Shown: positions 12,185 through 13,940 of the stretch, in pieces
Layout of the letters: every line of letters starts with the position of its first letter
Numbering within the stretch: the stretch's first letter is position 1
NCBI GenBank assembly: GCA_018815145.1
Contig: JAHIYL010000058.1
Coordinates: 1 to 13,940 of the forward strand
Direction: 5' to 3'
Origin: Nanobdellota archaeon
Lineage (GTDB): Archaea; Nanobdellota; Nanobdellia; Woesearchaeales; GW2011-AR15
DNA: 13,940 nt
Notes under the pieces: model-generated
The model's input: the letters and a program-made list of their open reading frames with translations, nothing else
What the model was told of the DNA's origin: nothing
Databases searched by the model: none
Translations under genes and position numbers: made by a program

Positions 12185-13777
12185 TTACCTTTTTTTTGCT
12201 TCGGGCTTTGCCTCCTGTTTCTTAAGATCTTCAATCTCTTTGTCAAGCCCTGTCTTGCCGCTTCCTGACAGCACAAATTTGTAGAATAACAATGCAACCA
12301 TTGCAAACACAACAAAACCGATTATATAAAATGTCATACCAGAGAATTGCAGGCTCATATCAAACTTGTCCCAGAAACCCTGCACCTTCTCATCATATAC
12401 TATCTCACCTGAATCAATCTCCTCTGGTTCAACAGCCTGTTCAGATACATCAGATATATCGTGGATATTGACTGATTCTTTGGAACCGGACACCATATCC
12501 AGATACTGGCCATAGCTAGTCCTGTATCTTATTTCATAAAGATAGTCTTCTGAATATGGGAGGATGAATTCAGTGAACCGTTTGATACCAAGGTCCTGAA
12601 CCCTGTAAGTCTTGTACTCATCTTCACCAGCAAATACCTTAAGCACTATATTTTGGAATGTGTTGAATGTCGGATTGACCAGCCGTACGATGGTCTCATT
12701 CTCTTTTTGCAGTGTCCATACATAGAATCTCTCCATCTCAACATTTACGGGCAAGAATAGAGTATAGTTCTTGAAGATTCCTGATACTGTATAGAGCACC
12801 TCAACTGCAATAGAAAAATTGCCGACATGTTTTGAACTGAGTGAAAAATTCAGTTTTTTTTCCTCGGCGGTTTCAAGATCACCCTGCCATCTCAGGCTGC
12901 CTTTTCCAAAAGGACCCAGCTGGCTTGAATAGCTTTCGACTTTCATTGTTTCTGGAAAAAGCACATTCATGTATACATTATCAAGATCTTCATTTGACAA
13001 CAGATTATATGTGGCATTTAATATCTCTTCTGGTGCCAGCGTGCTGCTTGAAATGACAAATTCTGCTTCGATGGCAGATTTTGCAACTTTGATGTCTTCA
13101 CTTTTTGTAGATGTAATGCTCTTGTCCAGAAAAAAATATTTTACAGATATATTTCTGGTATACTCTTTTTCTTTCAGGCCCTTGACTATGTATGTACATT
13201 TCTTCTGTTTTCGTGGCGCAAGCTCTCCGTTCCAGGAAACAGAAGTACCTGTCATATCACAGCCAACAGCCGAAATCACCTTGAAATCATCAGGATATGC
13301 ATCAACAAAGCTTATGTTTTCTGCTATCAGTTCACCGTCATTTGCAATAAGGATTGTCATCTCTGATGACTCACCTTCATATAGAATGGTCTTTTCAGTT
13401 GTTGTATTGAAGACTATATTTGCATAGGAAGCATAAATCTCCAGGTCAAATGTGATGTTGATGTTCACCTCATGGATATCCGGCGGCATCTCCCTTCCCT
13501 TATAAAGATACTTGACATTGTCCACACAGGTCTTATATATCCATTCCGAAGCACAGGTCTGGTTGGAGAGATCAACTACACTGTTATATCCTTCAGGAAA
13601 AAATATTATGGTCTGGTTGGAAAACCGATTGAATATTGCCTCATATTCGTCCCCGTCTACCATAAATGGTTGGCCTGAAGCGACATTTCCTTCAAATATT
13701 TTCTCTTCATAGAGTGCACACACAGAAAATGATAAAAGAATAATGAAAATAAGGTATAAGGCCTCTTTTTTTTTCAT
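12185..13777 (-). CDS. Secreted beta-sandwich repeat protein with C-terminal membrane anchor
   Basis: This 530-residue protein has an N-terminal signal peptide (M-K-K-K, then a hydrophobic stretch to about residue 21) and one C-terminal transmembrane helix (about 481-503). The tail after it is cytoplasmic and rich in lysine and glutamate. The bulk therefore faces outward. The ectodomain is beta-rich with Asn-x-Ser/Thr sequons. Around residues 95-210 it resembles the DUF11/CARDB-type immunoglobulin-like modules of archaeal S-layer and surface proteins (Y-E-G-E-S-S, I-A-N-D-G-E, V-S-W-N-G-E-L-A-P); a second such module probably covers about 235-345. It is probably a cell-surface structural or adhesion protein; the family assignment is approximate. 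An A8 run just before the stop could change the C-terminus by frameshift. A TATA box lies 29 nt before the ATG. Confidence 0.75.
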   Translation of the reverse strand: MKKKEALYLIFIILLSFSVCALYEEKIFEGNVASGQPFMVDGDEYEAIFNRFSNQTIIFFPEGYNSVVDLSNQTCASEWIYKTCVDNVKYLYKGREMPPDIHEVNINITFDLEIYASYANIVFNTTTEKTILYEGESSEMTILIANDGELIAENISFVDAYPDDFKVISAVGCDMTGTSVSWNGELAPRKQKKCTYIVKGLKEKEYTRNISVKYFFLDKSITSTKSEDIKVAKSAIEAEFVISSSTLAPEEILNATYNLLSNEDLDNVYMNVLFPETMKVESYSSQLGPFGKGSLRWQGDLETAEEKKLNFSLSSKHVGNFSIAVEVLYTVSGIFKNYTLFLPVNVEMERFYVWTLQKENETIVRLVNPTFNTFQNIVLKVFAGEDEYKTYRVQDLGIKRFTEFILPYSEDYLYEIRYRTSYGQYLDMVSGSKESVNIHDISDVSEQAVEPEEIDSGEIVYDEKVQGFWDKFDMSLQFSGMTFYIIGFVVFAMVALLFYKFVLSGSGKTGLDKEIEDLKKQEAKPEAKKR

Positions 13778-13800
13778 ACTTTATTTTAGGTTTCAACAGT

Positions 13801-13810
13801 AATATAAAGT
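13801..13810 (-). promoter_or_regulatory. TATA-like box for the secreted protein gene
   Basis: The minus strand reads ACTTTATATT, centred about 29 nt before the ATG at 13777. Confidence 0.55.
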
Positions 13811-13829
13811 TTTCTAAAGAAGCGCTGCA

Positions 13830-13940
13830 TTATTGAAACTCTCTCGGACTGTGCTTTGCTTGTCCGGAGATTCTTGAAAATATTTTCACATATACTGATG
13901 CCTTTGGCATGAAGGGCGTAAAGCCCATTTTAGATAAAAA
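13830..13940. other. Hairpin-rich window edge with a possible short minus-strand reading frame
   Basis: Three inverted repeats follow one another: TCTCGGAC (13842-13849) with GTCC-G-GAGA (13862-13870), ATGCC-TTT-GGCAT (13898-13910), and GGGC-GTAAA-GCCC (13914-13926). On the minus strand a frame of 32 codons runs from an ATG at 13928 to a stop at 13830 and stays open upstream to the window edge. It may therefore be the end of a longer gene, or a spurious frame within a repeat or structured RNA. I cannot decide between these. Confidence 0.3.

Noticed and set aside
1..13940. tRNA, rRNA, CRISPR array, insertion sequence or prophage genes
   Set aside because: Intergenic regions on both strands were read for T-loop-like motifs, regularly spaced repeats and transposase motifs; none was found.

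Overview
The window looks like an archaeal chromosome segment, most plausibly from a small-genome DPANN-type lineage (Woesearchaeota/Pacearchaeota-like). That placement is inference. The direct evidence is an MCM-type AAA+ ATPase, a MEMO-family protein, low overall G+C, and TATA-like boxes centred about 27-31 nt before most start codons, the pattern of archaeal leaderless or short-leader genes. Several genes are better known from bacteria (RsmI, NrdR, Maf, a YfbR-like HD nucleotidase). No rRNA, tRNA, CRISPR array, transposase or integrase was seen.

Layout. 1-1225 (minus): an HD-domain nucleotidase-like gene followed by a Maf-type nucleotide pyrophosphatase cut by the window edge. 1373-3178 (plus): an aberrant alanyl-tRNA synthetase-like protein without editing or C-Ala domains. 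3186-6943 (minus): a class III (anaerobic) ribonucleotide reductase locus in the order nrdR, nrdD, glycyl-radical domain/redoxin fusion, nrdG. 6944-7313: a divergent regulatory region with two tandem NrdR boxes. 7314-8204 (plus): a small winged-helix protein and a short RsmI. 8205-8507: a G+C-rich non-coding stretch with inverted repeats. 8508-13777 (minus): a small membrane protein, an MCM-like ATPase, an AT-rich orphan, a MEMO protein, and a secreted C-terminally anchored protein. 13778-13940: a promoter and a hairpin-rich edge.

The most striking point is that the nrdD gene stops in the middle of its C-terminal zinc-binding region. The missing glycyl-radical loop is the N-terminus of the next gene, which has its own Shine-Dalgarno and start codon and continues into a CxxC glutaredoxin/thioredoxin-like domain. 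The anaerobic reductase thus appears to be a natural two-piece enzyme whose radical-bearing piece is covalently joined to its probable reductant. NrdR, with a near-consensus operator pair upstream, probably controls the locus, and NrdG would install the glycyl radical. With Maf and the HD nucleotidase nearby, the left half of the window is rich in (deoxy)nucleotide metabolism, although the three units have separate promoters.
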